Origin: Alkaliphilus hydrothermalis
GTDB lineage: Bacteria > Bacillota > Clostridia > Peptostreptococcales > Natronincolaceae
Direction: 5' to 3'
DNA: 28,103 nt
NCBI RefSeq assembly: GCF_016908555.1
Contig: NZ_JAFBEE010000029.1
Span: 1 to 28,103, forward strand
A model generated the notes under the pieces. It saw only the letters and a list, made by a program, of their open reading frames with translations. It did no database searches and was not told the DNA's origin. The position numbers and the translations under genes are program-made. Of this stretch, positions 22,255 to 28,103 are shown in pieces; position 1 is the first letter of the stretch; each line of letters starts with the position of its first letter.

Positions 22255-22779
22255 TTACTTTATCTTTTTATTTAATTTTACTTTTATATAATCACTATCT
22301 TCTTCTATATTAACTTCAGGTTCTTCACTAACACCAAAATATAATACCATCATTGCATCATCTGGTGGATACGCTATCTTAACATTATTCAATAGTCTAT
22401 TTGATTTATCTTCTGCTGTTTGTAAATCTTTAGATAGTTTCTCCATCTGATTTTTACCATTTTTCTGTATCCAAGTATCAGTAAAAGTAAGTTCAATTAT
22501 ATAGTTTCCTAATGTATCATCCTTAACTTTTTTTTCTCCAAAATAAACCAAATCGTCTCCTTTTAAGACTTTAATAGTAGGTTTAAGTTTGTCTTTACTT
22601 GAATGAGTCAAATCTAATTGAATTTCAGCATAATCTTCACTATTATTAGTTATTTTGTGACTCTTAATTTGATGTTTACCACCCAAATCTTTTTCAAAAT
22701 CAGTATTCGTAGCATTAATAAAATATATACTTGCTAGTGCAACGCAAATAACTATAGGTAACATTATTATTTTTTTCAT
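22255..22779 (-). CDS. Hypothetical secreted or membrane-anchored protein
   Basis: A protein of 174 residues with an N-terminal hydrophobic segment (about 3-22) that can act as signal peptide or anchor. There is a cysteine at 12 but no lipobox. The rest is hydrophilic, lysine- and aspartate-rich and predicted extracellular, with alternating strand-like segments (YAEIQLDLTH, NYIIELTFTD) and a helical stretch near 110-130 (KNQMEKLSKDLQTAEDKSNR). I know no family for it. ATG at 22779 is preceded by AAGGAGTG. The amidase stop lies only 11 bases upstream, so it is in the same transcript as the secreted amidase. A role as inhibitor, immunity or adaptor protein for the amidase is possible, but nothing in the sequence proves it. 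Confidence 0.65.
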   Translation of the reverse strand: MKKIIMLPIVICVALASIYFINATNTDFEKDLGGKHQIKSHKITNNSEDYAEIQLDLTHSSKDKLKPTIKVLKGDDLVYFGEKKVKDDTLGNYIIELTFTDTWIQKNGKNQMEKLSKDLQTAEDKSNRLLNNVKIAYPPDDAMMVLYFGVSEEPEVNIEEDSDYIKVKLNKKIK

Positions 22780-22790
22780 ATTTTCACTCC

Positions 22791-23435
22791 TTAATTTTTC
22801 TTCATGCTCTGACTTAAATTTCCTGCAAGTGAATCATAAATCCATGCTTCCATATTTCTTCCAGGGCATGCTGTATCAGCAAAATCATTATGATTTTTTA
22901 CAAATGTCAGATCTAGTGAATCTCTATAGCCCAGATACCTAGATAATGAAACCATCGCATTGTATGATGCAGTTGTAACTGAGTTAGCCCCAATCCCCCA
23001 TACGCCTTCATAGTCACCTAAATTTACTATTCCAATATTGTTATTATATCCCGAAGTATGCGCACCCATTTTCGTATCTGCTCTACCCGTCCATATCCTA
23101 CCAGCTGGATCTATTATATAATGATATGCTATATCATCCCAATTCTTGTTATCCATGTGGTAGTCTTGAATTTTTTTAATCTCAGCAGCTGCATCTGCTT
23201 GACTAGTGCTACTAAATTTCCATCCTGTATGATGGAAAATTAAATAAGTTCCAGCTCCTCTATTATCTAATACTGTCTTAGGGGCTCTAGTCGTCCAACT
23301 TGATCTTGATAAAATTGTAGGTTTGGGCTGGTACTGCCAACTAGTAGCGGCAAAAGCAGAAACCTCTAAAGCTACTAGTGTACACACGATACAAAATACT
23401 AATAACATCTTTTTCGTTAGTTTTTTATTTAACAT
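22791..23435 (-). CDS. Secreted N-acetylmuramoyl-L-alanine amidase (PGRP/Amidase_2)
   Basis: A zinc amidase that cleaves the bond between N-acetylmuramic acid and L-alanine in peptidoglycan. Of 214 residues, about 1-29 are a signal peptide ending AFA-A. A PGRP/Amidase_2 domain follows, opening ILSRSSWTTRAP (41-52). Zinc ligands are a histidine in FHHTG (68/69), His182 in KNHNDF and Cys190 in TACPGRN. Tyr104 (DIAYHYIID) is the usual catalytic tyrosine. The eight-residue H-to-C spacing matches T7 lysozyme. There is no cell-wall binding repeat, SH3 domain or lipobox. ATG at 23435 has GGAGG seven bases upstream. It heads a four-gene cassette with a strong own promoter. The signal peptide argues against a classical holin-dependent phage endolysin; lack of phage genes nearby agrees. 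Confidence 0.9.
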   Translation of the reverse strand: MLNKKLTKKMLLVFCIVCTLVALEVSAFAATSWQYQPKPTILSRSSWTTRAPKTVLDNRGAGTYLIFHHTGWKFSSTSQADAAAEIKKIQDYHMDNKNWDDIAYHYIIDPAGRIWTGRADTKMGAHTSGYNNNIGIVNLGDYEGVWGIGANSVTTASYNAMVSLSRYLGYRDSLDLTFVKNHNDFADTACPGRNMEAWIYDSLAGNLSQSMKKN

Positions 23436-23472
23436 TCGTATTCCTCCATAATTTAAGATTAACAGTACCGTC

Positions 23473-23490
23473 TTAATTGAGCTCAGTTAA
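23473..23490. promoter_or_regulatory. Operator-like palindrome at the amidase promoter
   Basis: TTAATTGAGCTCAGTTAA is an 18-base palindrome with one mismatched pair, centred on TGAGCTCA. It lies immediately downstream of, and abuts, the -10 box of the cassette promoter, over the expected transcription start. This is where a repressor would act. No regulator gene is present in the cassette. Confidence 0.5.
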
Positions 23491-23518
23491 TTATACCTAA
23501 ATTGCAAAATAATGTAAA
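23490..23518 (-). promoter_or_regulatory. Sigma-A promoter of the amidase cassette
   Basis: On the minus strand TTTACA (23518-23513), a 17-base spacer and a perfect TATAAT (23495-23490) lie about 55 bases upstream of the amidase start codon. Confidence 0.8.
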
Positions 23519-23568
23519 TGATTTTTTTAAATTATTAACATTTTTCAATAATAAGTAGTCATAAATAC

Positions 23569-24450
23569 CTATTTTATTACAGACTTCCTTGTATTATTCA
23601 TCAAAACGACTTCTATTAAATAGCTAATCCCATCCTCTTCATTACTCTTAGTTACCCAATCGGCAACTTCTAATACTTCAGCCTCACTATTTTCCATTGC
23701 TACCCCCAATCCAGCAAAAGTAATCATAGATAAATCATTATGATTATCCCCTACTGTAATGGTTTCTTCCTTCGATACACCCAGTTCGGCTAAAACTTTC
23801 TTCAACGCCCGTCCCTTAGTGGCATTTGTATCTAATATTTCAATATTGAATTTTCCAGAGCTAGTAACGTGAACACCCTCTACAGATTCTAAGGGGGCTC
23901 TTAATTTCTTGAGTCCTTCAATATCCTTTGAATAAACAAAGATACTTGAAAGCGCGCCCCCATCCCCTACGTACCTAGATAAATCCACCCGCTTGTGGGT
24001 GCCAGATAAATATACCATCCAAAGGGCCTGCACCCAACTATTGAACTTAGATACATTTTTCTTCTGCCCAATAAAGTGTTGGATAACTTTTACTCTTTCC
24101 CAGTAGGATTGTACATAACTATAATGGAGGCCCGTGGCATGATAATAAATCCCAGATTCTTCAAGAATTCTTAGTGCCTCTATAGTAGGCTTCTTTTCTA
24201 AATTCGTCACCTGTACCACCTCTAGGGCTTTATTTCGAACTACAGCCCCATTGTTAGTCACTACCCAACATGGGAATCCCAGTTGTTTTAGATAAGGTTC
24301 TAACATGCCAAAGGGTCTGCCCGTACAAATAACGATCTCCATTCCCATTTCTTTAGCTTTTCTCAAAGCTAATAAATCCTCGTTTGATATACTCTTGTTA
24401 TTTTTTAATAGGGTTCCATCCATATCCGTAGCCAAAACTTTATATTTCAT
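23569..24450 (-). CDS. Cof-type HAD-IIB phosphatase
   Basis: A cytoplasmic phosphatase of the haloacid dehalogenase superfamily, Cof/YidA type, acting on sugar phosphates, flavin or PLP-type phosphates. The exact substrate cannot be told. In 293 residues the HAD motifs are present: motif I DMDGTLL with nucleophile Asp9 and Asp11; motif II in VICTGRP / VVTNNGA; the motif III lysine in ATKGRALKKVL; motif IV VGDNHNDLSMI. The large C2B cap inserted in the middle is typical. The frame extends to a TTG at 24474, but AAGGAGG stands six bases before ATG 24450, which gives the normal family N-terminus. Upstream TATAAT at 24494-24489 may be its -10 box. It is divergent from the ferritin gene. Confidence 0.9.
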   Translation of the reverse strand: MKYKVLATDMDGTLLKNNKSISNEDLLALRKAKEMGMEIVICTGRPFGMLEPYLKQLGFPCWVVTNNGAVVRNKALEVVQVTNLEKKPTIEALRILEESGIYYHATGLHYSYVQSYWERVKVIQHFIGQKKNVSKFNSWVQALWMVYLSGTHKRVDLSRYVGDGGALSSIFVYSKDIEGLKKLRAPLESVEGVHVTSSGKFNIEILDTNATKGRALKKVLAELGVSKEETITVGDNHNDLSMITFAGLGVAMENSEAEVLEVADWVTKSNEEDGISYLIEVVLMNNTRKSVIK

Positions 24451-24533
24451 CGATTGCCTCCTTAGAACTTTCAATTTTCTTTAATTCTATTATATCGTCT
24501 ATTTCCCTTCAACAAAACATATAATCTATAATT

Positions 24534-24558
24534 GTTTCGCGAACTCCTATGTGGGTAT
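24534..24558 (+). promoter_or_regulatory. Possible sigma-B-like promoter for ferritin
   Basis: GTTTCG (24534-24539), 13 bases, GGGTAT (24553-24558) match the general-stress sigma-B pattern (GTTTxx, 12-15, GGGTAT) on the plus strand upstream of ferritin. Whether this organism has sigma-B is unknown, and GGGTAT overlaps a TATAAT that could serve another sigma factor. Confidence 0.35.
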
Positions 24559-24570
24559 AATCGTTATGAG

Positions 24571-24599
24571 TTGACAAATTGGTTAGCTTATTTTACCAT
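24571..24599 (+). promoter_or_regulatory. Probable sigma-A promoter for ferritin
   Basis: A perfect TTGACA (24571-24576), 17 bases and TACCAT (24594-24599, 4 of 6 matches) lie about 80 bases before the ferritin start. Transcription would begin just before the perfect inverted repeat at 24614-24644. Confidence 0.55.
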
Positions 24600-24613
24600 A
24601 TAACTTATATAAC

Positions 24614-24644
24614 AACTATTTTATAGTATTACTATAAAATAGTT
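24614..24644. promoter_or_regulatory. Perfect 14-bp inverted repeat in the ferritin leader
   Basis: AACTATTTTATAGT, three bases (ATT), then its exact complement ACTATAAAATAGTT. It lies near +8 of the predicted sigma-A transcript, 38 bases before the ferritin ATG. It could be a repressor operator (it does not match the Fur or PerR consensus closely) or a hairpin at the 5' end of the mRNA. Confidence 0.7.
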
Positions 24645-24682
24645 TGTCATAATAATAAAGAAAACAAATTGGAGGGGATTAT

Positions 24683-25192
24683 ATGTTATCACAAAAATTA
24701 TTAGATGCATTAAACCAACAGGTAAAATTTGAGTTTTCTTCTGCTAACTATTACTTAGCTATGGCTGCTTATTGTAAATCTGAGGATTTAGATGGTTTTG
24801 CTAATTTCTTTGTAGTTCAAGCCGAAGAAGAAAAATTCCATGCAATGAAAATGTTCAACTTCATCAATGAATTAGGTGGAAGAGCTTTAATCTATGGATT
24901 TGAAGATCCAAAGAATGACTTTACATCTGTGGAAGAGGTTTTTCAAACAGCTTTAGACCATGAAAAAATTGTTACCGACAGAATCAATCAGTTAATGGAT
25001 ATTGCAGTAAATGAAAAAAACTATGCATGTGTGAGCTTCCTTAACTGGTATGTAGATGAGCAAGTTGAAGAAATGTCTATGATGACAGGATTACTAAACA
25101 AGATTAAACGTATAGGTGAAAGCAGCCATGCAATTTATATGTTAGATGCTGAATTAGCAACTAGAACATTTACACCACCTGCTGCTGAATAA
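24683..25192 (+). CDS. ftnA: Non-heme ferritin
   Basis: A 24-subunit iron-storage protein that oxidises Fe(II) and keeps it as a mineral core in the cytoplasm. The 169-residue four-helix protein has the complete ferroxidase centre: Glu17, Glu50, His53, Glu94 and Gln127, the same numbers as E. coli FtnA. Glu130, in the additional site C region, is also present. Motifs are EFSSANYYL (17-25) and AEEEKFHAMK (47-56). ATG at 24683 has GGAGGGG five bases upstream. It is one of the few plus-strand genes, monocistronic, flanked by a divergent HAD gene and a strong bidirectional terminator. The unusual leader (two candidate promoters and a perfect inverted repeat) points to stress or iron regulation. 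Confidence 0.96.
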   Translation: MLSQKLLDALNQQVKFEFSSANYYLAMAAYCKSEDLDGFANFFVVQAEEEKFHAMKMFNFINELGGRALIYGFEDPKNDFTSVEEVFQTALDHEKIVTDRINQLMDIAVNEKNYACVSFLNWYVDEQVEEMSMMTGLLNKIKRIGESSHAIYMLDAELATRTFTPPAAE

Positions 25193-25221
25193 AATTTATT
25201 GTAGATTTTATTATCTAATCT

Positions 25222-25262
25222 AATAAAACAGCCCATCCTTATTAGGAATGGGCTGTTTTATT
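25222..25262. terminator. Bidirectional terminator between ferritin and DUF2935 gene
   Basis: AATAAAACAGCCCAT / ATGGGCTGTTTTATT form a perfect 15-bp stem with an 11-base apex, giving A-tract/U-tract on both strands. It serves the convergent genes on each side. Confidence 0.93.
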
Positions 25263-25311
25263 ATTTCTTCTTGAATCTGAGTGTTTTTTGAATATGAATT
25301 TTAATTGATTA

Positions 25312-26118
25312 CTATTCCGTCCTAGGCTTTGTTGGATCACCGGCAGGTTCCATTACCTCCGTCACCATAGATACCTTTTTCAAATAATACCACTCTTCCC
25401 TCGCCATATGATCTAATATTAACGGCGATAATGTACCCAAAAGCTGTTCCTCCAACTCTAGCTTTTCCAGATCTCGTATGTACTCTTTAAATAAATTAAT
25501 TTCATAGGCTACATCTGAGTTGAACCTTTCAAAAGCAGGAAAATTGGTAAGACTACTCCTCATAAACCCACACATCTCTACTGCCTTAATATATAAATCT
25601 TGAAAACGCCCGTGAAAGCCCCTACTGATTTCTTTAAATCGCACCTCCACATCATCTAAAGAAGCATCTATGGCACTGGCATGACCGCCTGCATCCAATA
25701 GCCAAACCAAATGTTCATATATGGCTGTCGTAACAGGTATTTGTTTAGATAATAAATACCCCAGTATCATCATGTAGTGTTCTACTTCATTTACCATATG
25801 ATTAATAAAGGTTGGTGGTAGTCCAATGGAAATATCATTGGTCAGTTGCTTTTTTATAATCTCTAGTTTATATAATCTTAAATCCTGTACATGGCTATAC
25901 CCCCGATGGGACAGCTCAAGTACCTCTTTTTCTGTTAAATCTTTTCTAGCTTCCTGTAATAAGTCATCAAAAACATCAATGAAATAATATGCTCGATCAA
26001 TCATGATTGTTTCCTTTGGTGAAAGCTCTGATAAAATAAATCTAGCATGATCTCCTAAAATCTGATACCAAAATTGATTTTCAAAGAGTGCAGCACTCCG
26101 ATAGCAGCTATAATCCAA
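25312..26118 (-). CDS. DUF2935 family protein, ferritin/hemerythrin-like fold
   Basis: An all-helical 268-residue protein matching, by pattern, the DUF2935 family. These are duplicated four-helix bundles with conserved Glu/His residues that suggest a di-metal site. Each half shows the expected elements: residues about 15-30 (QFWYQILGDHARFI) and HMVNEVEHYMMILGYL near 106-121 in the first half, HGRFQDLYIKAVEMC and LILDHMAREEWYYL in the second. Function is not established; members occur mainly in spore-forming Firmicutes. The start is TTG at 26118 with AAGGAGG seven bases upstream. It is convergent with ferritin and separated from it by a strong terminator, so the proximity of two ferritin-like folds may be coincidence. 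Confidence 0.82.
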   Translation of the reverse strand: MDYSCYRSAALFENQFWYQILGDHARFILSELSPKETIMIDRAYYFIDVFDDLLQEARKDLTEKEVLELSHRGYSHVQDLRLYKLEIIKKQLTNDISIGLPPTFINHMVNEVEHYMMILGYLLSKQIPVTTAIYEHLVWLLDAGGHASAIDASLDDVEVRFKEISRGFHGRFQDLYIKAVEMCGFMRSSLTNFPAFERFNSDVAYEINLFKEYIRDLEKLELEEQLLGTLSPLILDHMAREEWYYLKKVSMVTEVMEPAGDPTKPRTE

Positions 26119-26183
26119 TAGGATCCCTCCTTTTAATAAAGCATCTACCCTTTATTATTATGCTTATCAAATAATAGCTAGAA

Positions 26184-26220
26184 TAAAAAAAGTACCAATC
26201 ACCCCAGGATCAGTACTTTT
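26184..26220 (-). terminator. Intrinsic terminator of the DEAD-box helicase gene
   Basis: AAAAGTAC / GTACTTTT stem around a 17-base loop (with ATC/GAT inside). On the minus strand it continues into TTTTTTT. It starts eight bases after the helicase stop. Confidence 0.88.
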
Positions 26221-26227
26221 GCTTTAT

Positions 26228-27835
26228 TTATCTCGTTCTGCTACGGTTTTTAGCAACCTCGATATTGATTCTTCTACCTTTAATACGATTCTTATCCATT
26301 GCCTTCAATACTTTTTTCTCGTATTTTTCTGGGACTTCTACAAAGGTGAACTTGTCATACATATCGATTACACCCACCATGCTACCCTTAATGCCAGCCT
26401 CTGCTGCAATAGTTCCCAAGATATTACTTGGTTTTACCCCATGGTCTTTACCGATATTAATGAACATTCTCACCATTCCTGGGTCTTTTGCTGTGTCTCT
26501 AGTCTCTCTTGCAGAAACTTCAATAGCCGATTCAAGGGTTTCAACTTCATTTAGATTTACTGCCATCTTCAGTAGAGCAGCACCAATATCTATAGAACTG
26601 TAGGTTTCTGCCATCTTCTCGATGAAGTTAGTGTATTCTGCTAACCCGCCTTTTTCAATAGTAGAAGTGATTTGCTTGCCAATGTATTCTTTTTGCTTAT
26701 CCATTATATCACTAACGGTTGGCAGTTTTTTTCTTTGGATTTTAGATTTAGTATAATTCTCTAATGCCTTTAGAGTCCTAATCTGTCTTGGGACAACCAA
26801 GGTATAGGCTAAACCTACTCTACCCGCTCTACCCGTTCTACCGATTCTATGAACATAATATTCAAAGTTATCTGGTAAGTCATAGTTAAAGACAAGGGCT
26901 ACATTATCAACATCAATACCTCTAGCAGCTACATCTGTTGCTACCAACAGGTCTATCGTACCATCTCTAAACTTCTTCATTACGCGATCTCTTTGAGTCT
27001 GCTTTAGATCTCCATGAATACCCTCTACAGAATATCCTCTACTTTGAAGTTTCTCTACAAGGTCATCTACACCTTTTTTAGTATTACAGAAGATGATTCC
27101 TAGCTCTACCTTCTCCATGTCTAAAATACGAGATGTAGCCTCCACTTTTTCATGGGGCTTCACTTCAAAATAGTATTGATCAATATGGGGTACTGTCAAC
27201 TCCTTATGTACCACTTTAACCTTTTCAGGCTTCTTCATATGCTTCTTAGCAATCATTTCAATTTCTTTTGGTATTGTTGCTGAAAACATAAGTGTCTGAC
27301 GATCTTCTGGCGTTTCATTTAATATCATTTCAATATCTTCTAAGAAACCCATATCTAACATTTGGTCAGCTTCGTCTAGAACTAGCCCCTTTATGTGGTC
27401 AAGTCGAAGAGTTTTTCTTTTAATATGATCAATAACTCTTCCTGGGGTTCCAACGACCACTTGAACACCTTGTTTTAGAGCCTTTATTTGCCGCTCGATA
27501 GGTTGACCTCCATAGATTGCTAAAGATCGCATCCCTTTGAGGTACTTTGAGAATCGACGAATCTCATCAGCTACTTGAATGGCTAACTCTCTTGTTGGGG
27601 TTAATATTAATATTTGTACCCCTTTCTGACCCATATCTACTTTTTCAATTAGTGGAATACTAAAGGCTGCCGTTTTTCCCGTACCTGTTTGGGCTTGACC
27701 TATAATATCTTTACCCTCCGCTACTAAAGGTATTGCTTGGGCCTGTATTGGTGTAGGGGCCTCAAACCCTAGTTCTTCTATTACTTTTAAAATCTCCTTG
27801 CCAATATTAAGTTGTTCAAATTCATTTGTTTTCAT
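26228..27835 (-). CDS. DEAD-box ATP-dependent RNA helicase
   Basis: An RNA helicase of 535 residues, CshA/DeaD/DbpA type, unwinding RNA duplexes in ribosome assembly or mRNA turnover. Motifs in order: Q motif FEAPTPIQ (24-31); motif I AQTGTGKT (48-55); Ia PTRELA; Ib TPGRV; II DEAD in LVLDEADQML; III SAT; IV IIFCNTKKG; V ATDVAARGID; VI HRIGRTGRAGR. The C-terminal 75 or so residues (from about MVRMFINIGKDHG to NIEVAKNRS) form a DbpA-type RNA-binding domain, which in DbpA binds 23S rRNA hairpin 92. A basic tail (NRSRTR) ends the protein. ATG at 27835 has AGGAG seven bases upstream. It is monocistronic with its own terminator. The RNA-binding domain makes a ribosome-assembly role likely, but DeaD/CshA relatives share the fold. 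Confidence 0.95.
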   Translation of the reverse strand: MKTNEFEQLNIGKEILKVIEELGFEAPTPIQAQAIPLVAEGKDIIGQAQTGTGKTAAFSIPLIEKVDMGQKGVQILILTPTRELAIQVADEIRRFSKYLKGMRSLAIYGGQPIERQIKALKQGVQVVVGTPGRVIDHIKRKTLRLDHIKGLVLDEADQMLDMGFLEDIEMILNETPEDRQTLMFSATIPKEIEMIAKKHMKKPEKVKVVHKELTVPHIDQYYFEVKPHEKVEATSRILDMEKVELGIIFCNTKKGVDDLVEKLQSRGYSVEGIHGDLKQTQRDRVMKKFRDGTIDLLVATDVAARGIDVDNVALVFNYDLPDNFEYYVHRIGRTGRAGRVGLAYTLVVPRQIRTLKALENYTKSKIQRKKLPTVSDIMDKQKEYIGKQITSTIEKGGLAEYTNFIEKMAETYSSIDIGAALLKMAVNLNEVETLESAIEVSARETRDTAKDPGMVRMFINIGKDHGVKPSNILGTIAAEAGIKGSMVGVIDMYDKFTFVEVPEKYEKKVLKAMDKNRIKGRRINIEVAKNRSRTR

Positions 27836-28011
27836 TTAATCGCTCCTATTCCTTTTATACTGAACTATTATATCTTTTTTAATTCCTTATGTAAACATAT
27901 TTAATTAAAGCAAATAAAAAACGGCAAATAAAATGAGAAATACATATTAAGTATTTCCCACTTTTATGATTTTTATAATTTTGTTGCTCTACTCTTTAAA
28001 GAATATTACCA

Positions 28012-28103
28012 TTGACACTCCCCATACCTGAAGGAAGGGGATTCTTGAATGATTAAACACCAGTCTATTTCTAGTAGGCGAGTATGACCTCAAGTTCGGG
28101 GTA
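28012..28103 (-). mobile_element. Right end of an IS200/IS605-type element (cut by window edge)
   Basis: Read on the minus strand the sequence runs into GAATCCCCTTCC-TTCA-GGTATGGGGAGTGTCAA. This is the subterminal hairpin and TCAA end that I know from IS200/IS605-family elements in Firmicutes, where single-strand transposition leaves no inverted repeats or target duplication. In such elements this end lies just downstream of tnpB and overlaps the guide (omega) RNA. The tnpA/tnpB part would lie beyond the window. No coding frame can be assigned in the 92 bases present. Confidence 0.6.

Noticed and set aside
22791..23435. Prophage endolysin module
   Set aside because: The amidase has a signal peptide, and no holin, portal, tail or integrase genes are present; the neighbours are small membrane and secreted proteins.

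Overview
The window looks like a chromosomal segment of a low-GC, strictly anaerobic, amino-acid-fermenting member of the Clostridia, plausibly an Alkaliphilus/Natronincola-type organism. The evidence is AT-rich DNA, strong AGGAGG-type ribosome binding sites with several TTG/GTG starts, and a B12-dependent lysine fermentation operon. The lineage is inferred from gene content, not from a search. Almost every gene lies on the minus strand; ferritin and a decayed IS element are the exceptions.

The core (about 2.3-13.9 kb, read right to left) is one lysine fermentation unit. A consensus promoter is followed by a lysine riboswitch, an intrinsic terminator, and then kat (acyl-CoA beta-transaminase), kce, atoD, atoA, kdd, a 0.5 kb block of three tandem repeats, kamA, kamB, kamC, kamD and kamE. 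Lysine is isomerised to beta-lysine (KamA) and 3,5-diaminohexanoate (KamDE, kept active by KamB/KamC). It is then oxidised (Kdd) and cleaved with acetyl-CoA (Kce) to acetoacetate and 3-aminobutyryl-CoA. The usual ammonia lyase gene kal is absent. Instead kat would transaminate 3-aminobutyryl-CoA to acetoacetyl-CoA, and AtoDA would activate acetoacetate at the expense of butyryl-CoA. The riboswitch P1 3' strand is also the 5' arm of the terminator, so lysine binding should switch the operon ON, as expected for catabolism.

Left of the operon are a CBS-GGDEF diguanylate cyclase and a ZupT-like ZIP metal transporter, with structured REP-like DNA at the window edge. To the right are tldE-tldD, a CapA-like lipoprotein, a TerB-like membrane protein of unknown role and pyroglutamyl peptidase (pcp).

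From 19.95 to 23.5 kb is an accessory stretch. It holds a degenerate IS3-family element with recognisable inverted repeats, then a very AT-rich four-gene cassette: secreted zinc amidase, secreted/anchored protein of unknown function, 4-TM protein, and a minimal signal-peptidase-II-like protein. The cassette has its own promoter and a palindromic operator candidate. The right end carries a Cof-type HAD phosphatase, ferritin (with an elaborate leader), a DUF2935 protein and a DEAD-box RNA helicase. The window ends inside the right end of an IS200/IS605-type element.
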